Below are positions 14,952-19,650 of a stretch of DNA of 19,650 bases, one piece after another. The DNA is from JAYQPQ01 sp038145405 (GTDB taxonomy: Bacteria > Pseudomonadota > Gammaproteobacteria > Pseudomonadales > GM7GCV1). Made by a program: the position numbers and the translations under genes. Positions within the stretch are counted from its first letter, which is position 1. Each line of letters begins with the position of its first letter. The stretch is from the NCBI GenBank assembly GCA_038145405.1, contig JAYQPQ010000032.1:1-19650 (forward strand), written 5' to 3'. Under the pieces are notes generated by a model. The model was given only the letters and a program-made list of their open reading frames with translations. It was not told the origin of the DNA and searched no databases.

Positions 14952-16213
14952 GAGCTTGCTCCGTTAGTTGCCGTCTCTTGCTTCAGCTTGGGTTTGGCTA
15001 GCCATTCGCGGCCTTTCAGCATCAAGTGCCAGTAGATGGGCGGCAGTAGGGTCTTTTTCAGAAACCAGGCTTTCCAGGTGGGGCGCATACCCTGGAGGAA
15101 CCAGGTTGGGAAGGTGGGCTCGAGCTTGCCGCCATAGCCAAACTCCGCCAGCACGATCTTGCCGCGCTGCACCGTCAGCGGACAGGACCCATAGCCGGTG
15201 TAATAGGCCGGGCTGCCGGTTTTGCCCATGTCGCGTATCAGGTTGTGGGCCACCACCGGCACTTGCTGGCGCACCGCTGCTGCGGTTTTGGCGTTGGGCG
15301 CGTTACAGGCATCGCCCAGGCCGTAGATATTGGCGTAGCGCTTATGGCGCATGCTTTCCTGATCCACATCCACCCAGCCGGCGACATCGGCCAGCGGGCT
15401 ATTGGCAACGAAGTCTGGCGCCGATTGCGGCGGCACCACGTGAATCATGTCGAACTGGTCTTCGCGGCGTTGCACCTTGCCTTCGGCATCCTTGCGTTCG
15501 AACCAGGCTTTTTTAGCCGGACCGTCGATGGCTACCAGGCTTTCGTTAAAGTTCAGGCTGATGTCGTAGCGTTTGATGTATTCCATCAGCGCGGGCACGT
15601 AGGCTTCGACACCAAACAACACAGCGCCGGCATTGTGAAAACTCACATCTATCTGATCCAGCACGCCGCGTCGACGCCAGGCATCGCAGGACAGATACAT
15701 GGCCTTTTGCGGCGCGCCGGCGCACTTGATCGGCATGGGTGGTTGGGTGAAGAGCGCGCGACCGCTTTTCAGATTTTGCACCAGCTCCCAAGTATAGGGC
15801 GCCAGCTTGTAGCCGTAGTTGGAAGTCACGCCGTTGGCGCCCAGGGTGTCGACTAGGCCTTCAATGCGATCCCAACCCAGACGAATGCCCGGCGCGACAA
15901 TCAGATAGTCGTAGCCCACTTGTTCGCCGTCGGCCAGCTCAACGCGATTGACGTCCGGGTGAAAGCCAGCCGCTGCGGCACGTATCCACTTCACACCGCG
16001 CGGAATGACATCGTGCATGGCGCGCCGCGTGGCAGCCGGCCGAAAAGCGCCGCCACCCACCAGCGTCCAGGCCGGCTGGTAGTAGTGAGTTTCATTAGGT
16101 TCGACAATGGCGATATCGAGGTGGCGGTTGCGCTGAAGCAGACTCGCCGCGACCGAGATGCCGGCAGCGCCGCCGCCGATGATAACGACCTGATGCTGAG
16201 CAAAGGGTTTCAT
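14948..16213 (-). CDS. sqr: Sulfide:quinone oxidoreductase, SQOR-like (type II)
   Basis: This flavoprotein oxidises sulfide to a persulfide or polysulfide and passes the electrons to the quinone pool at the inner membrane. The 421 residues begin with the FAD-binding VVIIGGGAAG (G13-G18), contain IKCAGAPQKAMYL with Cys164 and GDACNAPNAKTAAAV with Cys303, the two redox cysteines of the mitochondrial-SQOR-like group, and end in an amphipathic basic segment (FLKKTLLPPIYWHLMLKG) suited to membrane attachment. The ATG at 16213 sits ten bases after the dioxygenase stop. With the persulfide dioxygenase before it and the SulP gene after it, this forms a sulfide detoxification unit. The longer frame up to 16264 is just overlap with the previous gene. 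Confidence 0.92.
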   Translation of the reverse strand: MKPFAQHQVVIIGGGAAGISVAASLLQRNRHLDIAIVEPNETHYYQPAWTLVGGGAFRPAATRRAMHDVIPRGVKWIRAAAAGFHPDVNRVELADGEQVGYDYLIVAPGIRLGWDRIEGLVDTLGANGVTSNYGYKLAPYTWELVQNLKSGRALFTQPPMPIKCAGAPQKAMYLSCDAWRRRGVLDQIDVSFHNAGAVLFGVEAYVPALMEYIKRYDISLNFNESLVAIDGPAKKAWFERKDAEGKVQRREDQFDMIHVVPPQSAPDFVANSPLADVAGWVDVDQESMRHKRYANIYGLGDACNAPNAKTAAAVRQQVPVVAHNLIRDMGKTGSPAYYTGYGSCPLTVQRGKIVLAEFGYGGKLEPTFPTWFLQGMRPTWKAWFLKKTLLPPIYWHLMLKGREWLAKPKLKQETATNGASS

Positions 16214-16223
16214 TGTTGCTGCC

Positions 16224-17093
16224 TCACACTTTGTTGATGGGGATCTTGATGTAACTGGTGCCATTGTCTTCGGCCGGCGGCATGGCGCCAGCGCGAATGT
16301 TCACCTGAACCGAGGGTAAGATCAGACGTGGTAAATCCAGTGTCTTGTCGCGCTCGGTGCGCATTTTCACGAACTGCGCTTCGGAAACGCCTTCGCGAAT
16401 ATGGATGTTGTTGCGCTTCTGCTCGCCGACCGTAGTTACCAGAATGTGTTGGGTGCGACTGTCGCTTGGCAGATAGTCGTGACACAGGAACATGCGGGTG
16501 GCATCGGGCAACTGGTACAGCTTCTGCACCGACTGATACAGCGTATGCGCATCGCCGCCGGGGAAGTCGCAGCGCGCGGTACCGTAGTCGGGCATAAACA
16601 GCGTATCGCCGACGAACACGGCATCGCCGATCACCCAAGCCATGCAGGCCGGCGTATGGCCGGGCGTGTGAAAGGCGTGAGCCTCGATATTGCCGACATG
16701 GAACAGCTCGTCCTCGGCCATCAAGCGGTCGAACTCCTTGCCGGTCAGGCTGTTGGCATCCTTCAGATTAAAGATATCGCTGAAAACGCCCTGCACGATG
16801 ATGATGTTTTCGCCAATCACGGTTTGGCCACCCAGCTGCTCTTTTAAATAGGGCGCCGCCGACAGGTGGTCGGCGTGGGCGTGGGTTTCCAGAATCCACT
16901 GCACGGTCAAGTCGCGCTTTTTCACTTCGGCGATGACCTGATCAGCAGAGGCGGTGCAAGTGCGTCCCGACACGGGGTTGTAATCCAGCACCGAGTCAAT
17001 AATGGCACATGCCCTGGTTTCGGGGTCGATGGCGATGTGTGTCCCGGTATTGGTGTCCGGGTCAAAAAAGGAGACAACTTCCGGCCTGTTCAT
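16224..17093 (-). CDS. Persulfide dioxygenase-like metallo-beta-lactamase-fold protein (Blh/ETHE1 group)
   Basis: Persulfide dioxygenases oxidise glutathione persulfide to sulfite. The 289 residues have the MBL-fold motif THAHADH (70-76), His146 in HTPGHTPACMAWVIGD, Asp163 in FVGDTLF and His205 in CHD, giving the mono-iron ligands (His71, His146, Asp163 by alignment to ETHE1). The segment DYNPVSGRTCTASADQVI and the length match the Blh proteins found in bigR operons better than short ETHE1. The gene heads the operon, has GGAGG eight bases before its ATG, and is followed by sqr, the enzyme that makes its substrate. A BigR-type regulator is not in this window. Confidence 0.88.
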   Translation of the reverse strand: MNRPEVVSFFDPDTNTGTHIAIDPETRACAIIDSVLDYNPVSGRTCTASADQVIAEVKKRDLTVQWILETHAHADHLSAAPYLKEQLGGQTVIGENIIIVQGVFSDIFNLKDANSLTGKEFDRLMAEDELFHVGNIEAHAFHTPGHTPACMAWVIGDAVFVGDTLFMPDYGTARCDFPGGDAHTLYQSVQKLYQLPDATRMFLCHDYLPSDSRTQHILVTTVGEQKRNNIHIREGVSEAQFVKMRTERDKTLDLPRLILPSVQVNIRAGAMPPAEDNGTSYIKIPINKV

Positions 17094-17126
17094 CTGGGAT
17101 CCTCCAGCTTTCTATATGCAAAAACA

Positions 17127-17154
17127 ATATAAGTATATAACCAAAAAATTCAAT
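17127..17154 (-). promoter_or_regulatory. Candidate promoter and operator of the sulfide operon
   Basis: On the minus strand TTGAAT (17154-17149) and TATATT (17132-17127) are 16 bases apart, about 34 bases before the dioxygenase ATG. The -10 lies within a small inverted repeat, ATATA-AG-TATAT (17128-17139). AT-rich inverted repeats over the promoter are where sulfide-responsive ArsR-type repressors such as BigR/SqrR bind, so this could be an operator. No regulator gene is nearby, and AT-rich sequence yields such repeats by chance. Confidence 0.4.
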
Positions 17155-17244
17155 GATACCGATCAAGAAATTGCCAAACGCCCTGATAGCGGCAAGCCAT
17201 TCAATCGCCATTATCCAAGGTGGGCAAGGCCATTCTTAGTCATG

Positions 17245-17257
17245 TAGAATGCGCGCC
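17245..17257 (+). promoter_or_regulatory. -10 element and GC-rich discriminator for tRNA-Cys
   Basis: TAGAAT (17245-17250; 5 of 6) is followed at once by GCGCGCC, a GC-rich discriminator of the kind seen at stringently controlled tRNA promoters, and the tRNA begins 14 bases after the -10. No good -35 is visible at the usual distance. Confidence 0.4.
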
Positions 17258-17263
17258 TTTCGT

Positions 17264-17337
17264 GGCGCGATGGCAGAGTGGTTATGCAGCGGACTGCAAC
17301 TCCGTATACGCCGGTTCGATTCCGACTCGCGCCTCCA
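17264..17337 (+). tRNA. tRNA-Cys (anticodon GCA)
   Basis: The 74 bases fold as a tRNA: acceptor GGCGCGA with TCGCGCC, D-arm with GGTTATGC, anticodon stem CGGA/TCCG around loop CTGCAAC with anticodon GCA, T-loop GGTTCGATTCC, discriminator U, and an encoded CCA (17335-17337). The sequence is close to E. coli cysT. In E. coli the order is glyW-cysT-leuZ directly after pgsA; here tRNA-Gly is absent from the window and tRNA-Leu lies about 600 bases downstream. Confidence 0.97.
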
Positions 17338-17343
17338 CATTCC

Positions 17344-17363
17344 TCCCGGTGAATCCACCGGGA
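17344..17363 (+). other. Hairpin downstream of tRNA-Cys
   Basis: TCCCGGTG and CACCGGGA form a perfect 8-bp stem with a 4-base loop, six bases after the tRNA. There is no run of T behind it, so it is a poor intrinsic terminator; it may help 3' processing or slow transcription. A smaller CGGCA/TGCCG repeat follows at 17371-17381. Confidence 0.45.
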
Positions 17364-17436
17364 AACGCTCGGCAGTGCCGACAATGCCCTGCCAAATCTG
17401 CTAGCTTTCCCAAGCTGAGAACAACAAGGAAATCTT

Positions 17437-17853
17437 ATGCGAAGAGCACTGGTTGCCATGCTTGCCATTGCCCTGCTGAGTTGCGCCAAGGAAGAGACCG
17501 CCACGCCCGATCAGGCTTGGGTTGATGCCTATGAAAGCCGGAACCTCGAGGCCATTGTGGCGCTCTTCACCGACAATGCCATCGTGCAGATGGACAATCA
17601 GATCCTCAGTGGCAAAGGCCAGATCGCTGCCTACTGGGGCAATCAGTTCACCAGCCGGGCCATTATTCTGCAGCTCGACACTCCCGAGCGCCGCTACGAC
17701 GGCGACCGCATCGTGGTCGAAGGCACCTATTCCGCCTTCCGCCCGCGTCCGGAAGGCATCGAATCCGGCACCTATTACCAGCTCTGGGTTTCCGACGGCC
17801 TCAACTGGTACATCCAAGAAGAGCGCTGGCTGCTGCTGAAAACCTTAGAGTAA
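17437..17853 (+). CDS. Small lipoprotein with NTF2/SnoaL-like domain (DUF4440-type)
   Basis: The 138-residue protein starts with a lipoprotein signal (MRRALVAMLAIALLSC), with the lipidated cysteine at 16, and a following Lys-Glu-Glu stretch. The mature part reads as an NTF2-like cone fold: WVDAYESRNLEAIVALFTDNAIV, then KGQIAAYWGNQF and a C-terminal LNWYIQEERWLLL strand, as in SnoaL/DUF4440 proteins. Such domains bind small ligands or act as enzymes; no specific role can be given. AAGGA lies before the ATG. It sits alone between two tRNA genes that are adjacent in related bacteria, so it was probably inserted there. Confidence 0.8.
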   Translation: MRRALVAMLAIALLSCAKEETATPDQAWVDAYESRNLEAIVALFTDNAIVQMDNQILSGKGQIAAYWGNQFTSRAIILQLDTPERRYDGDRIVVEGTYSAFRPRPEGIESGTYYQLWVSDGLNWYIQEERWLLLKTLE

Positions 17854-17912
17854 TTTTTTCCGCTGGGGCCGAGACTCCCCGCGCGAATCGCCCCTCATTA
17901 AATACCCTTTGT

Positions 17913-17926
17913 TACAATGGCGCCGC
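17913..17926 (+). promoter_or_regulatory. -10 element and GC-rich discriminator for tRNA-Leu
   Basis: TACAAT (17913-17918; 5 of 6) followed by GGCGCCGC lies 14 bases before the tRNA start, the same layout as at tRNA-Cys. No convincing -35 is present. It suggests that tRNA-Leu has its own promoter rather than depending on the lipoprotein gene. Confidence 0.45.
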
Positions 17927-17932
17927 TACTCT

Positions 17933-18255
17933 GCCCGGGTGGCGAAATTGGTAGACGCAAGGGACTTAAACAATTTGAGCCCCCCGGGGGAAACCTCAGG
18001 GGTGACGCCCGTCAAAGTCGGCGAACGCCCTGGATGCTCCGGCAACCGAGCCAACGCCGAGCCAAGCCCAAGTGAGTAACACGCTGGGAAGGTGTAGAGA
18101 GCAGACGGCGGGCACCTAAGGCCTCAGGGCTAAGGTGAAGGCGTGCTCCAGACCACAAATGAGCCCCAGGGGGCTCTGCAGCGAAAGCTGTAGTTGGTAT
18201 GAAAATCCCTCGACTGGTAACAGTCGTACCGGTTCGACCCCGGTCCCGGGCACCA
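17933..18255 (+). tRNA. tRNA-Leu (anticodon UAA), interrupted by a group I intron
   Basis: The 5' exon (17933-17967) holds acceptor strand GCCCGGG, the D-arm (GCGAAATTGGTAGACGC) and the first half of the anticodon arm to the anticodon U. The 3' exon (18202-18255) resumes with AAAATCCCT, a variable arm GACTGGTAACAGTC, T-arm GGTTCGACC, CCCGGGC, discriminator A and CCA. Joined, the anticodon arm becomes AGGGA-CTTAAAA-TCCCT with anticodon TAA, nearly identical to E. coli leuZ. The long variable arm confirms a leucine tRNA. The gene is functional only if the intervening 234 bases are removed. UUA and UUG reading may depend on it if no other UAA-anticodon tRNA-Leu exists in the genome. Confidence 0.95.
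17968..18201 (+). ncRNA. Group I intron (subgroup IC3-like) in tRNA-Leu(UAA)
   Basis: The 234-nt intron lies between anticodon bases U34 and A35. P1: exon CUU and intron AAA pair with UUU-GAG (17974-17979) around a CAA loop, placing the required U-G wobble at the splice site (U17967, G17977). P3: GCCCG 18007-18011 with CGGGC 18109-18113. P4: TCGGCG 18018-18023 with CGCCGA 18055-18060. P6: GAGCCAAGCCC start, TGGGAAGG. P7: GAGCA 18099-18103 with TGCTC 18144-18148. P8: ACCT/AGGT 18114-18136. P9: GAGCCCC/GGGGCTC 18161-18176, then a GAAA-capped stem 18177-18192. The last base is G18201, the expected omega-G. Its start (AAACAATTTGAGCC) and conserved blocks (GAGCCAAGC, CACCTAAGG) resemble the Anabaena tRNA-Leu and Azoarcus tRNA-Ile introns. 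No ORF is inside. Likely self-splicing. Confidence 0.93.
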
Positions 18256-18319
18256 TATTTGTATCTAATGACATCCATTAAGGTTACGTATTACACGTGA
18301 ATGCGGCCCTCTCAAGGAA

Positions 18320-18535
18320 GTGAAAGAATTTAAACTGGTTTGGATGAAGTGGTACTAGCTCGACGATGCGCTTTTTGACAAACACATCATCAGCTTTACT
18401 GACGATGATGAGGTGATCACAGGAGTAATCCACGGCGATCATCTGAAATGCATGAGGTTTGATGAAGATGCGAAAATCGAAGTAACCGAATGGATGAAAC
18501 CTTACCTTAAAAGGCACCGAAATAAATTTAAATAA
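18320..18535 (+). pseudogene. AT-rich gene remnant with in-frame stop
   Basis: One plus-strand frame from GTG 18320 reads VKEFKLVWMKWY, a TAG at 18356, then LDDALFDKHIISFTDDDEVI and continues through HGDHLKCMRFDEDAKIEV to KRHRNKFK and TAA at 18533. The acidic, regular composition looks like real coding sequence broken by one stop, in DNA clearly richer in A+T than its surroundings. I do not recognise the family and there is no normal start. The opposite strand has an uninterrupted 77-codon frame (18284-18517) that I take as its shadow. It may be a fragment of a transferred gene. Confidence 0.35.
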
Positions 18536-18567
18536 CTGGACAATAGGTCTCTAGAGAGAGCTCCGAG

Positions 18568-18681
18568 ATGATTGTACAAGTGAGGGCCGCTGTCAGCCGC
18601 TGGCGGGACTTTGCCGCCGAAGCCGGCATTGCGCCGGGCCGGGTGCAGGCCATCGGTAAGGCTCATCGTTTGGATTTCTGA
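18568..18681 (+). pseudogene. Probable C-terminal fragment of a HipA-type kinase toxin
   Basis: The frame encodes 37 residues: MIVQVRAAVSRWRDFAAEAG, then IAPGRVQAIGKAHRLDF and TGA. A pattern of tryptophan, two alanine-rich helical turns, AGI/V, and a final I-x-x-x-HR resembles the last residues of HipA-family proteins (WRxFAxxAGV...I...HRL). The kinase body and the HipB antitoxin gene are absent. Judged from memory of the family only; with 37 residues the call is tentative. It sits in the debris zone after tRNA-Leu and ends just before the peptidase gene. Confidence 0.45.
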
Positions 18682-18682
18682 T

Positions 18683-19375
18683 GTGAACGACCTGTTTTAC
18701 AGCCACAACATCGAACTCACCCGCAAGCGGGTCAAGTACCTGCGCATACGCATTTGCCCACCCGACGGAGCCATCAAGGTATCGGCGCCGCGTCACGCCT
18801 CGTTGGCAGAGATCCGCGCCTTCCTGCGCGAAAAAAGCGACTGGATCGAAGCCCAGCAAGCCCGAGTGCGCGCGCTGCCCAAGCCGAAGACCCTACGTTT
18901 TCGCGAAGGGGAGATGCATCAGGTATTTGGCAAAGCCTGCGCACTGCGCATTATCGAAACACCGCGCGGCCGCGAGCGTGTGCAGCTGCGCCACCGCATT
19001 CTGGAGCTCTACTGCAAGCCCGGCACCACGCGCGACCATCGCGCGGCACTGGTCGAAGCCTGGCAGCGCGACCAGCTCAAGCAGATGATTCCTGCCATCA
19101 TTGCCCGCTACAAACGCCGCATGGGTGTCGAGGTAAGAGAATTTCGCGTGCGCAAAATGAAAAGCCGCTGGGGCAGCTGCAACATCCGCGCCAAGCGTGT
19201 CTGGCTCAGCCTGGAGCTGGCCAGTAAACCGCCGGAGTGCCTGGAATACGTGGTGGTGCACGAGATGGCGCACCTGCTGGAAGCTAGCCACAACCGCCGC
19301 TTCTGGCGTCTGGTGGAGGCTTATATGCCGGGGTGGCGAGAGTGGCGCAATTTGTTGAACCAGGGAGCGCGTTAG
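18683..19375 (+). CDS. YgjP-type zinc metallopeptidase (M48/DUF45 family)
   Basis: Members of this cytoplasmic family carry a C-terminal zincin motif. Here the motif is VVHEMAHLLEASHNRRFW: two zinc histidines and the catalytic Glu in HEMAH, with a third His six residues on. The preceding KSRWGSCN and the N-terminal IKVSAPRHASLAEIRAFL complete the DUF45 pattern. The GTG at 18683 gives 230 residues, the usual size, and starts just after the HipA-like fragment's stop; an ATG at 18611 would add 24 residues translated from that fragment in another frame and is unlikely. The physiological substrate is unknown. Confidence 0.88.
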   Translation: MNDLFYSHNIELTRKRVKYLRIRICPPDGAIKVSAPRHASLAEIRAFLREKSDWIEAQQARVRALPKPKTLRFREGEMHQVFGKACALRIIETPRGRERVQLRHRILELYCKPGTTRDHRAALVEAWQRDQLKQMIPAIIARYKRRMGVEVREFRVRKMKSRWGSCNIRAKRVWLSLELASKPPECLEYVVVHEMAHLLEASHNRRFWRLVEAYMPGWREWRNLLNQGAR

Positions 19376-19408
19376 GCGGCGCAGAAGTCTGAAACAAAAA
19401 TTATAGAC

Positions 19409-19434
19409 TTAAAAAACGGCGCCCTCGGGCGCCG
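19409..19434 (-). terminator. Intrinsic terminator of the minus-strand receptor gene
   Basis: CGGCGCCC (19417-19424) and GGGCGCCG (19427-19434) form a GC-rich stem. Read on the minus strand it is followed by TTTTTTAA (19416-19409), the classical hairpin plus U-run. It lies 17 bases after the stop of the TonB-dependent receptor. On the plus strand there is no T-run, so it does not obviously end the peptidase transcript. Confidence 0.85.
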
Positions 19435-19450
19435 CAGTGCTTCTCCTGAA

Positions 19451-19650
19451 CTAAAACTCGTAGCGGATATTGGCGCCGGCGTAGATGTTGCGCTCGGGAG
19501 CCGGCTCGAAGAAGCGGCCGCCGAAGGCGTTGGGGCGTACGTTGTCGTTGTAGCTTTCGTCGGTCAGGTTCTTGATGCCCAGGAAGTGATCAATTCTCAG
19601 GTTGTCCATGCGGAAGGTGTGACCCATGCGCAGGCTGGCCACACCATAGC
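19451..19650 (-). CDS. TonB-dependent outer membrane receptor, C-terminus (runs off the window)
   Basis: Only the last 65 residues are visible; the frame stays open to the window edge. The stretch FLGIKNLTDESYNDNVRPNA is the typical late-barrel segment of TonB-dependent receptors (a lightly varied NLtDe-Y motif), followed by a last strand ending in aromatic RYEF, the C-terminal signal for outer-membrane insertion. The substrate (siderophore, metal, vitamin or sugar) cannot be read from this end; the GGRFFEPAPERNIYAG wording is common in copper and iron receptors. The GTG at 19642 is an internal codon, not the start. Confidence 0.88.
   Translation of the reverse strand, partial: YGVASLRMGHTFRMDNLRIDHFLGIKNLTDESYNDNVRPNAFGGRFFEPAPERNIYAGANIRYEF

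Noticed and set aside
15245..15856. Plus-strand frame (203 codons) opposite sqr
   Set aside because: Covered by sqr, whose FAD and cysteine motifs are intact; no independent start signal or motif.
17344..17363. Intrinsic terminator after tRNA-Cys
   Set aside because: The stem is perfect but has no T-run on either strand, so I list it only as a hairpin.
18228..18255. Possible attachment site: repeat of the tRNA-Leu 3' end downstream
   Set aside because: I looked for a second copy of the T-arm/acceptor end to 19650 and saw none, and there is no integrase gene in the window.
18284..18517. Minus-strand 77-codon frame after tRNA-Leu
   Set aside because: The plus-strand reading looks more protein-like apart from one stop; this strand has no ribosome-binding site I trust. 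Kept only as an alternative.
1..19650. CRISPR array, insertion sequence or rRNA
   Set aside because: No regularly spaced repeats, transposase motifs or rRNA-like sequence were seen on either strand.

Overview
The window looks like chromosome of a GC-rich, probably marine or aquatic gammaproteobacterium. The basis is gene order: nqrM, lolCDE, a DUF2062 gene, comEC (here a relic), exbBD, lpxK, kdsB, a small tyrosine phosphatase and murB follow the order I know from Pseudomonas-like gammaproteobacteria, and uvrC-pgsA next to tRNA-Cys/tRNA-Leu(UAA) is also a gammaproteobacterial arrangement. NqrM implies a sodium-pumping NADH:quinone oxidoreductase encoded just upstream. I cannot name the species.

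Layout. 1-3452: the NqrM maturation factor, then the LolCDE lipoprotein-release transporter. 3418-4324: a DUF2062 membrane protein on the minus strand, and a collapsed comEC with only its two ends left. 4362-9307: a tight plus-strand run with overlapping stop/start codons, exbB-exbD-lpxK-kdsB-LMW phosphatase-murB-alkB, joining envelope energisation, lipid A and Kdo synthesis, peptidoglycan precursor synthesis and a DNA/RNA demethylase. 9311-10196: an iron storage/release pair (bfd, bfr), each preceded by a Fur-box-like site. 10402-12846: uvrC and pgsA. 12830-13101: a broken glutathione S-transferase. 13224-17093: a minus-strand sulfide-oxidation operon read persulfide dioxygenase, sulfide:quinone oxidoreductase, SulP anion permease. 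17264-18255: tRNA-Cys, a small lipoprotein gene, and tRNA-Leu(UAA) split by a complete group I intron. 18256-18681: AT-rich gene debris, including a probable HipA tail. 18683-19375: a YgjP-type zinc peptidase. 19451-19650: the C-terminus of a TonB-dependent receptor, with its terminator, on the minus strand.

The most striking feature is the 234-nt intron in tRNA-Leu(UAA). It sits at the anticodon position used by the cyanobacterial/plastid tRNA-Leu intron, and helices P1, P3, P4, P7, P8 and P9 can be drawn by hand. Around it, the uvrC-pgsA-tRNA block appears to have been opened by insertions and left with decaying genes, which suggests a hot spot for gene gain and loss. Other points of interest are the deletion of comEC (natural transformation), the apparent CTG start of the SulP gene, and the absence of the small Trm112-like gene usually found between lpxK and kdsB.
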